Origin: Planctomycetota bacterium
GTDB taxonomy: Bacteria; Planctomycetota; UBA11346
Length of the DNA stretch: 37,138 bases
Direction of reading: 5' to 3'
NCBI GenBank assembly: GCA_023150565.1
Contig: JAKLKR010000009.1
Span: forward strand, 1-37,138
The notes beneath the pieces were generated by a model. It had not been told where the DNA came from. It did not search any database and was given only the letters and a program-made list of their open reading frames with translations. Position 1 is the stretch's first letter, and every line of letters starts with the position of its first letter. Made by a program: the position numbers and the translations under genes. Positions 1 through 8,684 of this stretch are shown here, piece by piece.

Positions 1-405
1 ACCTGCGCCGCGGTGGCGCCCTCGCCCAGGCCGATGGCGGAACGGCGCAGGCGGTCGCCCTCGTCGAGCACCAGGAAGCGCCCGCTCACCAGCCAGCCGG
101 CGGCCGGCGGCGCCTCGCCGGGGCGCTGGCGGCGGGCGGCGATGCCGGCCTTGGTGAGGTCGGCCACCAGGGTGTCGGCGAGCAGGGCGGTGAGCTGGGC
201 CGCGCGCTGCTCCGGGCTGCCGTGCTCGCCGGTGCGCACCCGCTGGCGCAGCCGGCCCACCACCCCGGGGGCGGCGGGGGCGTCCTCGGCCAGCAGGGCC
301 GGATCGCAGGCGAAGTCCGCCACCGCCACCCCCGGCCGGATCCGGCCGGGATCCCGCGCAGGCGGCGAGCAGGACGGCGAGCAGCAGGAGCGGCAGGCGG
401 GGCAT
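1..405 (-). CDS. DUF4410-like lipoprotein, 3' truncated by window edge, apparent frameshift
   Basis: The ATG at 405 opens a lipoprotein signal (MPRLPLLLLAVLLAAC, lipobox LAAC, acylated Cys at residue 16) followed by AGSRPDPAG. That frame then turns into arginine-rich shadow sequence. The conserved part, beginning VAVADFACDPALL and later containing SGRFLVLDEGDRLRR and IGLGEGAT, lies in another frame from about 329 down to 1. The glycine-rich ending resembles DUF4410 proteins. The frames meet at a run of five C on the plus strand (329-333). Removing one base would join them as ...SRPDPAGVAVADF..., which reads as a natural lipoprotein. This is either a homopolymer error or a real frameshift. The gene runs off the left edge and is divergent from thrS. 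The function of DUF4410 is unknown; the product is probably anchored in the outer or inner membrane. Confidence 0.6.
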   Translation of the reverse strand, partial: MPRLPLLLLAVLLAACAGSRPDPAGGGGGGLRLRSGPAGRGRPRRPRGGGPAAPAGAHRRARQPGAARGPAHRPARRHPGGRPHQGRHRRPPPAPRRGAAGRRLAGERALPGARRGRPPAPFRHRPGRGRHRGAG

Positions 406-450
406 GCCAGCGACCCTATCCCGGTGGCGGAGCGCGGGAACCACCTCCGA

Positions 451-478
451 CTGGCATCCCCGCCCGCTGCGCTATGGT
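451..478 (+). promoter_or_regulatory. possible sigma70-type promoter for thrS
   Basis: A CTGGCA element (451-456) and a TATGGT element (473-478) are separated by 16 bases, which would give a leader of about 125 nt before thrS. The match is only moderate and rests on inspection. Confidence 0.3.
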
Positions 479-541
479 CCCGGCCCATATGCGACGCTTT
501 GCCGGACCGGTGCCGCCGCGAACTAGCCGCTGAGCGGTCCT

Positions 542-562
542 GCGCCCGCAGGTCGCGGGCGC
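542..562 (+). other. hairpin in thrS leader
   Basis: A perfect 8-bp stem (GCGCCCGC at 542-549, GCGGGCGC at 555-562) closes a 5-base loop about 48 bases upstream of the thrS start. It could be a leader control hairpin, but no T-box or run of T follows, and such stems arise easily at this base composition. Confidence 0.35.
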
Positions 563-609
563 CCGCACGCCATCCTTCCCGAAACTCCCGGCCCCCTCCA
601 GGGATCACC

Positions 610-2574
610 ATGCCCCGCATCACCCTTCCCGACGGCAAAGTCCTCGAATTCCCCGGCGCCGTCACCGGCCAGCAGGTCGCCGAGGCGATCGGCCCCGGCC
701 TCGCCCGCAAGGCCCTGGCGGTCAAGCTCGACGGCAGCGCCATCGTCGACCTCGCCCGCCCGATCGAGCGCGACTGCGCGCTGTCGGTGATCACCGCCAG
801 CAACGACAACCCCGAGGCCCTCACCCTGCTGCGCCACTCATGCGCGCACGTGCTGGCCGAGGCGGTGTGCGCGATCGTGCCCGGCACCCGCCTGGCCTAC
901 GGCCCGCCGATCGACGACGGCTTCTTCTACGACCTCGCCCCCGGGCGGCCGATCACCAGCGACGACTTCCCGGCCATCGAGGCCAAGATGCGCGAGATCG
1001 TCGCCGCCAAGCGGCCGTTCACCCGCTGCGAGGTCAGCCGCGAGGAGGGCCTGCGCCGCACCGAGGGCGACAAGTACAAGCGCGACAACGCCGAGCGCGC
1101 CATCGCCAAGGGCGCCGAGTCGCTGTCGTTCTACGTCACCGGGGCCGCCGGCGCCGGCTGGGAGGACCTCTGCGCCGGCCCGCACGTGCCGCACACCGGC
1201 TGGCTGGCGGCGTTCAAGGTGATGTCGGTGGCCGGCGCCTACTGGCACGGCGACCAGAAGGGCGACCAGCTCACCCGCCTGTACGGCACCTGCTTCGCCG
1301 ACGAGAAGGCGCTCAAGGCCCACCTCACCCGCATCGAGGAGGCCAAGAAGCGCGACCACCGCAAGCTCGGCCGCGAGATGGACCTGTTCCACCTCGACGA
1401 GGAGAACCCCGGCCAGGTGTTCTGGCACCCCAAGGGCTGGTCGATCTACCTGACCCTCGAGGCCTACGTGCGCGCCCGCATCCGCGCCAACGGCTACGTC
1501 GAGGTCAAGACCCCCGCGGTGATGCCCAAGAGCCTGTGGGAGCGCAGCGGCCACTGGGCCAAGTACCGCGAGAACATGTTCATCACCGAGAGCGAGACGC
1601 GCGAGTTCGCGCTCAAGCCGATGAACTGCCCGGGGCACATCGAGATCTTCCGCCAGGGGCTGAAGAGCTACCGCGACCTGCCGCTGCGCATGGCCGAGTT
1701 CGGCTCCTGCACCCGCAACGAGCTGTCGGGGGCCCTGCACGGCATCATGCGCGTGCGCGGCTTCGTGCAGGACGACGCCCACATCTTCTGCACCGAGGCG
1801 CAGATCCCCTCCGAGGTGGCGGCGTTCTGCCGGCTGCTCAAGGAGATGTACGCCGACTTCGGCTTCACCGACGAGCGCGTGACGGTGAAGTTCAGCACCC
1901 GTCCGGCCCTGCGCGTGGGCACCGACGAGCAGTGGGACCGCGCCGAGAAGGCGCTGGCCGAGGCCTGCGCCTTCGCCGGCCTGAAGTACACCATCGCCCC
2001 GGGCGAAGGCGCGTTCTACGGCCCCAAGCTCGAGTTCACCCTGGTCGACGCCCTCGGCCGCGGCTGGCAGTGCGGCACCATCCAGGTCGACTCGCAGCTG
2101 CCCTCGGCCGAGCGCCTCGACGCCACCTTCATCGGCGAGGACGGGCAGAAGCACCACCCGGTGATGCTGCACCGCGCCATCCTCGGCTCGCTCGAGCGCT
2201 TCATCGGCATCCTCATCGAGCACTTCAACGGCAAGTTCCCGCTGTGGCTGGCGCCGGAGCAGATCCGCGTGCTGCCCATCACCGACGACCACCTGCCCTA
2301 CGCCCGCGCGGTGCGCGAGCGCCTGGCGGCGGCCGGCCTGCGCGCCGCGGTCGACGAGACCCCGGACAAGCTCGGGGCGAAGATCCGCCTGGCGCGCCAG
2401 GAGCGCGTGACCTACTTCGCGGTGGTGGGCGCCGAGGAGGTCGCGTCGTCGACGGTGGCGCTGCAGAACCAGGCCGGGGCCAAGCTCGGCAGCGTGACCC
2501 TCGACGACCTGGTGCGCCGCCTGCAGCAGGAGGTCGACGAGAAGCGCCTGCCGGCGGTCGACGCCGCGGGCTGA
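610..2574 (+). CDS. thrS: threonine--tRNA ligase
   Basis: Threonyl-tRNA synthetase (654 aa, normal family length) charges tRNA-Thr with threonine in the cytoplasm. The frame is open upstream, but homology begins at the ATG at 610 (MPRITLPDGKVLEF), with a CAGGGA Shine-Dalgarno-like stretch just before. Domains in order: TGS (about 1-62), tRNA-SAD editing domain with HSCAH (76-80), class II catalytic core with the zinc-binding KPMNCPGH and the RNELSGALHGIMRVRGF motif 2 region, motif 3 LHRAILGSLERF, and a C-terminal anticodon-binding domain from about residue 550. All hallmarks appear intact. The usual neighbour infC is absent. The next gene starts directly after the TGA. Confidence 0.97.
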   Translation: MPRITLPDGKVLEFPGAVTGQQVAEAIGPGLARKALAVKLDGSAIVDLARPIERDCALSVITASNDNPEALTLLRHSCAHVLAEAVCAIVPGTRLAYGPPIDDGFFYDLAPGRPITSDDFPAIEAKMREIVAAKRPFTRCEVSREEGLRRTEGDKYKRDNAERAIAKGAESLSFYVTGAAGAGWEDLCAGPHVPHTGWLAAFKVMSVAGAYWHGDQKGDQLTRLYGTCFADEKALKAHLTRIEEAKKRDHRKLGREMDLFHLDEENPGQVFWHPKGWSIYLTLEAYVRARIRANGYVEVKTPAVMPKSLWERSGHWAKYRENMFITESETREFALKPMNCPGHIEIFRQGLKSYRDLPLRMAEFGSCTRNELSGALHGIMRVRGFVQDDAHIFCTEAQIPSEVAAFCRLLKEMYADFGFTDERVTVKFSTRPALRVGTDEQWDRAEKALAEACAFAGLKYTIAPGEGAFYGPKLEFTLVDALGRGWQCGTIQVDSQLPSAERLDATFIGEDGQKHHPVMLHRAILGSLERFIGILIEHFNGKFPLWLAPEQIRVLPITDDHLPYARAVRERLAAAGLRAAVDETPDKLGAKIRLARQERVTYFAVVGAEEVASSTVALQNQAGAKLGSVTLDDLVRRLQQEVDEKRLPAVDAAG

Positions 2575-4272
2575 GTGGTGGAAACCACCCATCGCGGGTG
2601 GAATTCCCGCGGCTACCTGCCGCATTTCGATGCGGCGGGGGTCTACCAGGCCATCACCTACCGGCTGGCGGATTCCCTGCCGCAGGAGGCGCTGGAGCGG
2701 ATCGAGCGGGAGATCGACAGCCTTCCCCCTGACGAACGCACAAGCGAGCGTCGCCGGCGCTGCGATGCCTGGCTCGACCGCGGAGTCGGCGCCTGTCATT
2801 TGCGCGATGAACGCATTGCCTCCATCGTGCGCGATGGCTGGCAGCATTTTGACCAGGAACGCTACCAGTTGTGCGAATGGGTCATCATGCCCAACCATGT
2901 CCATGTGCTGATCCGCGAACGGCCCGGCTTCCCCCTCGCCCAGGTGGTCGATTCGTGGAAGAGCTGGACTGGCAGAAAGGCCAACCAAGCGCTTGGCCGC
3001 AGCGGGGCGTTCTGGCAGGCCGACTACTGGGACCGCTTCATCCGCGATGAGCGGCACTACTGCGATACCGTGGCATACATCCACGACAACCCGGTGAAGG
3101 CGGGATTGGCCCGCTCCCCAAATGACTGGCCGTGGTCCAGTGCCGCCCCAAGAGCGGCCCAGAGGGCCGCGCTCCCGGGGGGGACACCGTGCGACGACTT
3201 GCCGGATGCCGCCCCAAGAGCGGCCCAGAGGGCCGCGCTCCCGGGGAAGACACCATGCGACGCCGGATGCGAGCCCGGGAGCGCGGCCCTCCGGGCCGCT
3301 CTTTCTTCTTCCTGGCCCGCCGGCCTGGAGCCCCTCGGCGGCTCCCTCGCCGACGCCTTCGGCGCCGATGCCGCCGGCGATCTGCTCGCCGCCCTCGCCC
3401 GGCCGCGCCGCCCGGCCTTCCGCGCCAACCTGCTGCGCGCCACCGCCGCCGAGGTGCAGGCGGCCTGCGCCGCCGCCGGCATCCGCTGCGACCCGCTGCC
3501 CTTGGCCCCCTGGGCCTTCGCCACCGACGCCGCCGGCGAGGCCGCGCTCAAGCGCTCGCCGCTGATGGCCGAGGGCCGCATCTATCTGCAGTCGCCCACC
3601 AGCCAGCTCGCCGCCCTGCTCGCCGACCCGCGCCCGGGGCTGCCCTGGCTCGACGCCTGCGCCGCGCCCGGGGGCAAGACCGGCGTCCTCGCCATGCTCG
3701 CCGGCGCCGCCACTCCCGGCCTGGCGCTGGAGCGCGCGCGGGTGCGCTACGAGCTGCTGCGCCACAACCTCGCGCGCCAGGGCTGCGCCCAGGTCGGGGC
3801 GCGCTGCTGCGATGCCCGGCATCCCGACCCCGCGCTGCGCCGCCGGCGCTTCGCCCGCATCCTGGTCGACGCCCCCTGCGCCGGCAGCGGCACCATCGAC
3901 CCCGGCGAGGCGCGCACCTTCGCCCACCTCGCCGGGCGCTACGACGGCTACATCGCGATCAAGGCCGAGCAGCAGTACGGCATCGTGCTGGCCGCCGCCG
4001 ACCTGCTCGCGGGCGACGGCGTGCTCACCTACTGCACCTGCTCGCTCGACCCGGCCGAGAACGAGGCGCTGGTGGCGGCGGTGCTGGCGGCGCGCCCGGA
4101 GCTGGCCTGCACGCCCTTCCCGGCCCTGCCGCCGCTGCCCACCCCGCGCCGCGCCGCCGCGCTGCGCTGGTGCGGCCACGACCTGCCGCCCGAGGTCGCC
4201 CATGCCCTGCGCCTCGACCCCGGCCCCGGCGGCGAGGGCTTCTTCGTCGCCCGGCTGGCGCGACGGGGCTGA
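2575..4272 (+). CDS. RAYT transposase fused in frame to RsmB/NOP-family RNA (cytosine-5) methyltransferase
   Basis: One uninterrupted 565-codon frame carries two unrelated proteins. Residues 1 to about 190 are a REP-associated tyrosine transposase (Y1/HUH type): HUH motif in MPNHVHVLI, and the signature YIHDNPVKAGL with the likely catalytic Tyr, followed by DWPWSS. From about residue 255 it is a SAM-dependent rRNA m5C methyltransferase: DACAAPGGKT (about 358, SAM binding), VDAPCAGSGTIDP (about 430, motif IV) and YCTCSLDPAENE (about 485, catalytic Cys). No NusB domain is present. The linker (about 190-245) is translated REP sequence. The start is GTG at 2575, abutting the thrS stop; GTG at 2578 is an alternative. 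No in-frame ATG separates the halves, so the methyltransferase is either made as a fusion or starts at a TTG or CTG. The likely origin is RAYT/REP insertion next to the methyltransferase gene. Confidence 0.85.
   Translation: MVETTHRGWNSRGYLPHFDAAGVYQAITYRLADSLPQEALERIEREIDSLPPDERTSERRRRCDAWLDRGVGACHLRDERIASIVRDGWQHFDQERYQLCEWVIMPNHVHVLIRERPGFPLAQVVDSWKSWTGRKANQALGRSGAFWQADYWDRFIRDERHYCDTVAYIHDNPVKAGLARSPNDWPWSSAAPRAAQRAALPGGTPCDDLPDAAPRAAQRAALPGKTPCDAGCEPGSAALRAALSSSWPAGLEPLGGSLADAFGADAAGDLLAALARPRRPAFRANLLRATAAEVQAACAAAGIRCDPLPLAPWAFATDAAGEAALKRSPLMAEGRIYLQSPTSQLAALLADPRPGLPWLDACAAPGGKTGVLAMLAGAATPGLALERARVRYELLRHNLARQGCAQVGARCCDARHPDPALRRRRFARILVDAPCAGSGTIDPGEARTFAHLAGRYDGYIAIKAEQQYGIVLAAADLLAGDGVLTYCTCSLDPAENEALVAAVLAARPELACTPFPALPPLPTPRRAAALRWCGHDLPPEVAHALRLDPGPGGEGFFVARLARRG
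3142..3304 (+). repeat. REP/BIME cluster downstream of the RAYT domain
   Basis: Two identical 39-bp direct copies (3142-3180 and 3208-3246, period 66 bp) each hold the stem GCGGCCC/GGGCCGC followed by GCTCCCGGGG. A third, inverted copy lies at 3274-3304. The direct copies keep the reading frame and encode the repeated peptide AAPRAAQRAALPG. Palindromic REPs beside a RAYT gene are the expected arrangement. What is unusual is that they are read through as protein. Confidence 0.85.
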
Positions 4273-4312
4273 CCCGGCTGGCGGCGCGGACGGGGGCGAC
4301 TAGCCTCGCCGC

Positions 4313-6196
4313 ATGGAACTCGCCGCCTACGACTCCCTGATCGCCAAGCTCGAGCAGTCGGCCCTGCGCGACCCCGCCTGGTACCGCACCCGGGTCGGGC
4401 TGATGGCCGCCCTCGGCTATGCCGTGGTCGGCCTGATGGGGCTGCTGGCGCTGGCCCTGGTGGGAGCAGGGGTCGGCCTGGTGGTGGCCGATCTGCAGTC
4501 CCGCCACCTGCACGGCGGGGTGGTCAAGATCGCCTTCATCCTGGCGGCGCTGGGCGGCACCCTGGCGTGGGCGCTGCTGCGCGGCCTGTGGGTGTCGTTC
4601 GAGGCTCCCGAGGGCATCACCCTGGCGCGCGGCCAGGCGCCCGAGCTGGAGGCCGAGATCGAGCGCCTGCGCACCGAGCTGGGCGCCCCGCCCATCCACC
4701 GCATCGTGCTCACCGCCGACTTCAACGCCGCGCTCTACCAGCGCCCGCTGCTGGGGCCGTTCGGCTGGTACCGCAACCACCTCATCCTCGGCCTGCCGCT
4801 GCTGCGCCTGTTCACCGTCGACCAGGCGCGCTCGGTGATCGCCCACGAGCTGGGCCACCTGCACGGCGCCCACGGGCGCTTCGGGGCGTGGATCCACCGC
4901 CTGCGCGCGACCTGGGGCCGGCTCGCCGAGCGCACCGGCGGCTGGTGGGGAGTGGGGGCCTTCCTGCGCTGGTACGCGCCGCTGTTCAACGCCTACTCCT
5001 TCGTGCTCGCGCGCGAGCAGGAGCGCGAGGCCGACCGCGCCGCCGCGCGCCTGTGCGGGGCGGCGGCCTGCGCCGGGGCGCTGATGCGCTCGGCGGTGGC
5101 CGGGCGGCTGGCCGGGGGCTTCTGGAGCACGCTCGCGCGCCGCGCCCGCCGCGACGCGCAGCCGCCCACCGACCTGGTCGACCTGCAATCCGGCGCCCTC
5201 GCCGCCCTGCCGCCGGCGGCGGCACGCTGGCTGGGCGAGGAGCTGGCGCGCATCGACAACCGCGAGGATCCCCACCCCTGCCTGCGCAACCGCCTGGAGC
5301 TGGTGGGCGCGCCGGTGCCGACCACCGCCCTGCCGGCGCTGCCGGGCGGGGCCGGGGGCGCCGCGCGCGCCTGGCTGGGCCCGCTCGACGCCGCCCTCGG
5401 CACGCGCATGTCCGAGGACTGGGCGCAGCGCAGCGGCGAGGCCTGGCGCGCCCGCCACCAGGAGGGCGAGGAGATGCGCCGCCGCCTCGCCGAGCTGGAG
5501 CGGCTGGAGTCCCCCGACCGCGACCAGCGCTGGGAGCGGGTGGCGCTGCAGCGCGAGCTGGAGGGTCCCGAAGCGGCGCGCGCCGCCCTCGAGGCCTTCG
5601 TCGCCGCCCACCTCGACCACGCCCCCGGGCTGTTCCATCTCGGCAGCGACCTGCTCGAGGACGGCGACGAGCGCGGCCTGGAGCTGGTGCGCCGGGCCAT
5701 GTCCCTCGATGCCGATGCGCTGGGGGCCGGCAGCATCCTGCTCAAGGAATGGGGCGACACCCACGGCCTCCACGACCTCGCCGCCGAGGCCGAGCGCCTG
5801 GGCGTGGAGCGCGCCGCGCTCGAACGCCGGGCCGCCGAGGAGCGCAGCCGGCTGCCGCCGCCCAAGCGCCTGCGCCCGCACCAGCTCGACGCCGCGGCGC
5901 TGGCCGCGCTCGCCGGCACCCTCGCCGCCCATCCCGAGGTCGCCGCCGCCGACCTCGCCGGGGTCGAGGTCGCGCACCTGCCCGAGAAGCCCTTCCACCT
6001 GCTGGTGGTGCGGGTGGGGACGGCGTGGTGGAAGATGCGCAGCCAGGCCGCCGACGACCGCCTGCTCACCGCCCTGGCCGAGAGCGTGCGCCTGCCCGGC
6101 AACTGCTTCATCATCAACGGCAAGGGCGACACCGCGGCGAGCGCCAAGGCGGCGGCCAAGCAGCCCGGGGCGCGGGTGTACCAGCGCGCGGAGTGA
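4313..6196 (+). CDS. M48-family membrane zinc metallopeptidase
   Basis: A 627-aa protein with two predicted membrane segments (about 28-60 and 70-92), then a zinc peptidase domain. HELGH at 178-182 supplies two zinc His and the catalytic Glu. The later REQEREADRAA segment supplies the third ligand Glu of the M48 (Ste24/HtpX) fold. The 250-residue C-terminal part is helical and charged, perhaps TPR-like, so the protein is longer than HtpX. M48 proteins degrade or process membrane and envelope proteins; the substrate here is unknown. The ATG at 4313 follows the methyltransferase stop by 40 bases. It is convergent with the response regulator gene, with only 15 bases between them. Confidence 0.85.
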   Translation: MELAAYDSLIAKLEQSALRDPAWYRTRVGLMAALGYAVVGLMGLLALALVGAGVGLVVADLQSRHLHGGVVKIAFILAALGGTLAWALLRGLWVSFEAPEGITLARGQAPELEAEIERLRTELGAPPIHRIVLTADFNAALYQRPLLGPFGWYRNHLILGLPLLRLFTVDQARSVIAHELGHLHGAHGRFGAWIHRLRATWGRLAERTGGWWGVGAFLRWYAPLFNAYSFVLAREQEREADRAAARLCGAAACAGALMRSAVAGRLAGGFWSTLARRARRDAQPPTDLVDLQSGALAALPPAAARWLGEELARIDNREDPHPCLRNRLELVGAPVPTTALPALPGGAGGAARAWLGPLDAALGTRMSEDWAQRSGEAWRARHQEGEEMRRRLAELERLESPDRDQRWERVALQRELEGPEAARAALEAFVAAHLDHAPGLFHLGSDLLEDGDERGLELVRRAMSLDADALGAGSILLKEWGDTHGLHDLAAEAERLGVERAALERRAAEERSRLPPPKRLRPHQLDAAALAALAGTLAAHPEVAAADLAGVEVAHLPEKPFHLLVVRVGTAWWKMRSQAADDRLLTALAESVRLPGNCFIINGKGDTAASAKAAAKQPGARVYQRAE

Positions 6197-6211
6197 GATC
6201 GGCCGGCGGCG

Positions 6212-6802
6212 TCAGAGCGGGAAGACGCGGTGGAACAGCTCGCCGCGGCTGGCCACCCCGAGCTTGCGATAGGCCTGGGACAGCGCGTTCTTCACCGACT
6301 GCTCGCCCAGGCCGAGGGCGCCGGCGATCTCGGCGTTGCCCAGGCCCTTGAGCACCAGGGTCACCAGCTCGCGTTCGCGCGCGGCCAGCGGCAGGGTCGA
6401 CAGGCGCAGGGCGAACAGGCGGTCGACGCCGTCCTCGTGCTCGCGCCGGTCGAGCACCCGGTGCAGCGCCTGGTCGAGCTGGGCGGCCGAGAACGGCTTC
6501 TCCAGCAGGTAGGCGGCACCGGCGTTGAGCGCCGCCAGCACCCGCTCCTTGTCGCCGAAGGCGGTGATCACCAGCCGCGCCGCCCCCGGGCAGCCGAGCC
6601 GGCAGGCCGCCAGCAGCTCGAGGCCGTCGCGCCCGGGCATCACCAGGTCGGTCACCAGCGCATCCCAGCCCTCGCCCAGGCGGGCGGCGGCGGCATCGCC
6701 ATCGGGAGCCCCGTGGGCGTCCCAGCCCAGCCGGCGCAGGCCGCGCACCAGCATCTCGCGCGCGTCGGCCTCGTCCTCGGCCAGCAGCACCCGCCGGCTC
6801 AT
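6212..6802 (-). CDS. two-component response regulator, LuxR/FixJ type
   Basis: A 196-aa protein beginning MSRRVLLAEDEADARE. Its receiver domain (1 to about 120) shows the acidic pair EDE, the phospho-acceptor Asp in LVTDLVMPGRDG, ITAFGD with the conserved Thr, and the Lys in LEKPFSA. A LuxR-type helix-turn-helix (about 135-190) carries ARERELVTLVLKGLGNAEIA and SVKNALSQAYRKLGV. The start ATG (6802-6800) overlaps the kinase stop as ATGA, indicating translational coupling. The partner kinase is the gene upstream. The regulon is unknown. Confidence 0.9.
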   Translation of the reverse strand: MSRRVLLAEDEADAREMLVRGLRRLGWDAHGAPDGDAAAARLGEGWDALVTDLVMPGRDGLELLAACRLGCPGAARLVITAFGDKERVLAALNAGAAYLLEKPFSAAQLDQALHRVLDRREHEDGVDRLFALRLSTLPLAARERELVTLVLKGLGNAEIAGALGLGEQSVKNALSQAYRKLGVASRGELFHRVFPL

Positions 6803-7659
6803 CGGCTGTTCCGCGGCAGGCGCAGCCGCGCCACCACCAGCCCGTCGCGCCCGCACATCTCCAGGCTGCCGCGCACGCTCTCGGCCAACTGGCGGCTGAT
6901 GAACAGGCCCAGGCCCAGGCCGTCCGGCTTGGCGCTGCCCAGCGGACCCCGCCCGGCATCGGGCGGGAGGCGGCCGGGATTGGCCAGTTCGAGCAGCCAG
7001 GCCGCGGGCTCGCGCTCCAGGCGCACGGCCACCGCCGCATCGCCGACCAGGGCGGCGCGGGCGTTGCGCAGCAGGTTGCCCAGCACCAGGCGCACCAGCG
7101 CCGGCTCGACCGCCACCGGCGCCGGGCCGGCGGGCAGGGTCAGCGGCAGCGGACGGCCCTGGGCAGCCTCGGCGGCAAGGCATTCGCCCAGCAGTTCGAC
7201 CAGGTCGCAGGGCTCGGCCGGGGCCGCCTGGGGCTCGGTCCGGGCCAGGCAGTAGACCAGGTCGACCGCCTGGCGGATGCGCTCGACGTTGGCGGCCAGG
7301 CGCTGGTGCAACTCGCCATCGCCGGCCAGGGTCCCTTCCGCCACCGCCTCGTCGAGCAGCAGGCGGAGGTTGTGCAGCGGGTTGCGCACCTCATGCGCGA
7401 CCGAGGCCGACACCACCCCGAGGGCGGAGAAGCGGCGGGTGCGCTCCTCGGCCACCCGCCGGGCGAGCAGTTCGGAGGCCATGAAGGCGGCGGCGGCGAG
7501 GCCCGGCCCCATCAGCAGCAGCTCGAAGCCGCCGGCGACGTAGACGCCCCAGTGGTCCTCCGGCAGCAGCCAGTGGTAGAGGTCGTCGAAGCACCACAGG
7601 CCCAGCCCGAGCAGCCCGGCAAGGGCGGCGCAGTACCAGGAGCGGCGGGTGGAGGCCAT
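6799..7659 (-). CDS. membrane-bound sensor histidine kinase
   Basis: A 286-aa kinase. The chosen start is the ATG at 7659 (MASTRRSWYC), directly before two hydrophobic segments (about 8-25 and 38-60). An ATG about 70 bases further upstream is less likely. The dimerisation/H-box is VSASVAHEVRNPLHNLRLL with the phospho-accepting His. The ATPase domain has LVLGNLLRNARAAL (N box) and GLGLGLFISRQLAE (G2 box). The G1 box is the less usual ELANPGRLPP. There is almost no periplasmic loop, so it may sense a membrane or cytoplasmic signal. It overlaps the response regulator gene by four bases. The 238 bases upstream hold no gene. Confidence 0.87.
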   Translation of the reverse strand: MASTRRSWYCAALAGLLGLGLWCFDDLYHWLLPEDHWGVYVAGGFELLLMGPGLAAAAFMASELLARRVAEERTRRFSALGVVSASVAHEVRNPLHNLRLLLDEAVAEGTLAGDGELHQRLAANVERIRQAVDLVYCLARTEPQAAPAEPCDLVELLGECLAAEAAQGRPLPLTLPAGPAPVAVEPALVRLVLGNLLRNARAALVGDAAVAVRLEREPAAWLLELANPGRLPPDAGRGPLGSAKPDGLGLGLFISRQLAESVRGSLEMCGRDGLVVARLRLPRNSR

Positions 7660-7897
7660 GGATGCAGCCTGGGGGATGCGCGTGGCCGGGAAAGGGGACT
7701 CAGGCGGACCGGGGCGGGCCCGCCGAGTCATGCTGAACAGGCTGACGGCGCCGCCTGGAATGACCACATGCACCTGGGGCTGAAACCGCTGCGACCTCTT
7801 GGGACAACAGCGTCTTTGCGATTCGCCTGGGGCGCTGGTGGCCGCAGGTCGCCCGGCATGATCGCAAGGCCAGCAGGATGCGCATTCCCGCAGCCAG

Positions 7898-8581
7898 CTA
7901 GCGGAAATACCCCAGGTTGGGGTTGTCGCGCACCCGCGTCGCGTCATCGAGTTCGTTGCCGGGCGGGCCCTTGCGGATGGCGTCGAGATGCAGGTCGACG
8001 AAGGCGGTCACCGCCCGGCCGCGGTGGCGCCAGCCCACGGTGGCGGTGGTGACGTTGCCCAGGTGCTGGTCCTCCCAGTCGGCGAGCAGGGCGCGGTTGC
8101 CGGGATAGGTGACCGCCGACTGGCGGAACTCGCGGAAGTTGGCGCTGCCGTAGGGCTGCCAGCCCTCGTTCACCCAGTTGCTCACCCACGAGGTCGGGCG
8201 CGCCAGGATGTGGTTCATGCCGTAGCCGTACAGGCCGCTGTTGAACTTCGGCCGGTAGGCGGCGCAGCCGGTCAGGACGCCCTGGCGGCCGTTACTGGCC
8301 TGGACCGGGCTGTCGAGGTAGGGCGACACCCGGCTGGTCCACAGCACGTTGACGGTGAGTGCGGTGTTCTGCTCCTTCACCCACGGGAACATGTCCTCGT
8401 TGTCGCCGGCGTAGGCGCTGAAGGCCATCGCCACCTGGCGCAGGGAGGTGGTGCAGGCGGCCTGCTTGGCGGCATCGCGCACCAGGCCCACCGCCGGCAT
8501 CAGCATGCCGGCCAGCACCGCCACGATGGCGATGACCACCAGCAGTTCGATCAGCGAGAAGGCCCTGGCCGCCTGTGGCAT
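7898..8581 (-). CDS. type II secretion/pilin-like pseudopilin, H-X9-DG family
   Basis: A 227-aa protein with a class III prepilin leader: MPQAARAFSLIELLVVIAIV, with cleavage expected before Phe, Glu at +5 and a hydrophobic helix that inserts in the inner membrane. The C-terminal WRHRGRAVTAFVDLHLD segment is a variant of the H-X9-DG signature of the DUF1559-like families common in Planctomycetota and Lentisphaerota. The ATG at 8581 has an AGGAG about six bases upstream; the earlier ATG at 8611 lacks one and would spoil the leader. The gene has its own promoter and LacI-type operator (8657-8684). It is the last gene of the LacI-1 module. No secretion machinery is nearby, so it may act with machinery encoded elsewhere. 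Confidence 0.88.
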   Translation of the reverse strand: MPQAARAFSLIELLVVIAIVAVLAGMLMPAVGLVRDAAKQAACTTSLRQVAMAFSAYAGDNEDMFPWVKEQNTALTVNVLWTSRVSPYLDSPVQASNGRQGVLTGCAAYRPKFNSGLYGYGMNHILARPTSWVSNWVNEGWQPYGSANFREFRQSAVTYPGNRALLADWEDQHLGNVTTATVGWRHRGRAVTAFVDLHLDAIRKGPPGNELDDATRVRDNPNLGYFR

Positions 8582-8656
8582 GACGCGCTCCTGGTCCGCC
8601 TGCAGGAGCATACCCCGGAATGCGGGATGGCGCTCAGCGGGCCGATGACGTCAGTG

Positions 8657-8684
8657 ATGATAACGTTGTCATACGTCTATTCAA
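8657..8684 (-). promoter_or_regulatory. promoter plus LacI-type operator for the pseudopilin gene
   Basis: On the minus strand TTGAAT (8684-8679), a 16-base spacer and TATCAT (8662-8657) form a good promoter. The near-palindrome ATGATAACGTTGTCAT (8657-8672) covers the -10 and part of the spacer. The 14-bp word GATAACGTTGTCAT within it recurs exactly at 13801-13814. The central CG inside AACGTT is typical of LacI/GalR operators. The -35 overlaps the stop codon of the preceding gene. Confidence 0.7.

Noticed and set aside
480-609. T-box or tRNA-mimic control of thrS
   Set aside because: No T-box sequence, specifier loop or terminator with a T run could be found; only a GC hairpin is visible.
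838-4203. Long antisense open frame opposite thrS and the methyltransferase
   Set aside because: Ala/Gly/Val/Leu-rich, low-complexity translation typical of the strand opposite high-GC genes; thrS on the other strand is unmistakable.
8582-8611. Upstream ATG at 8611 as pseudopilin start
   Set aside because: The Shine-Dalgarno AGGAG and the compact prepilin leader support the ATG at 8581.
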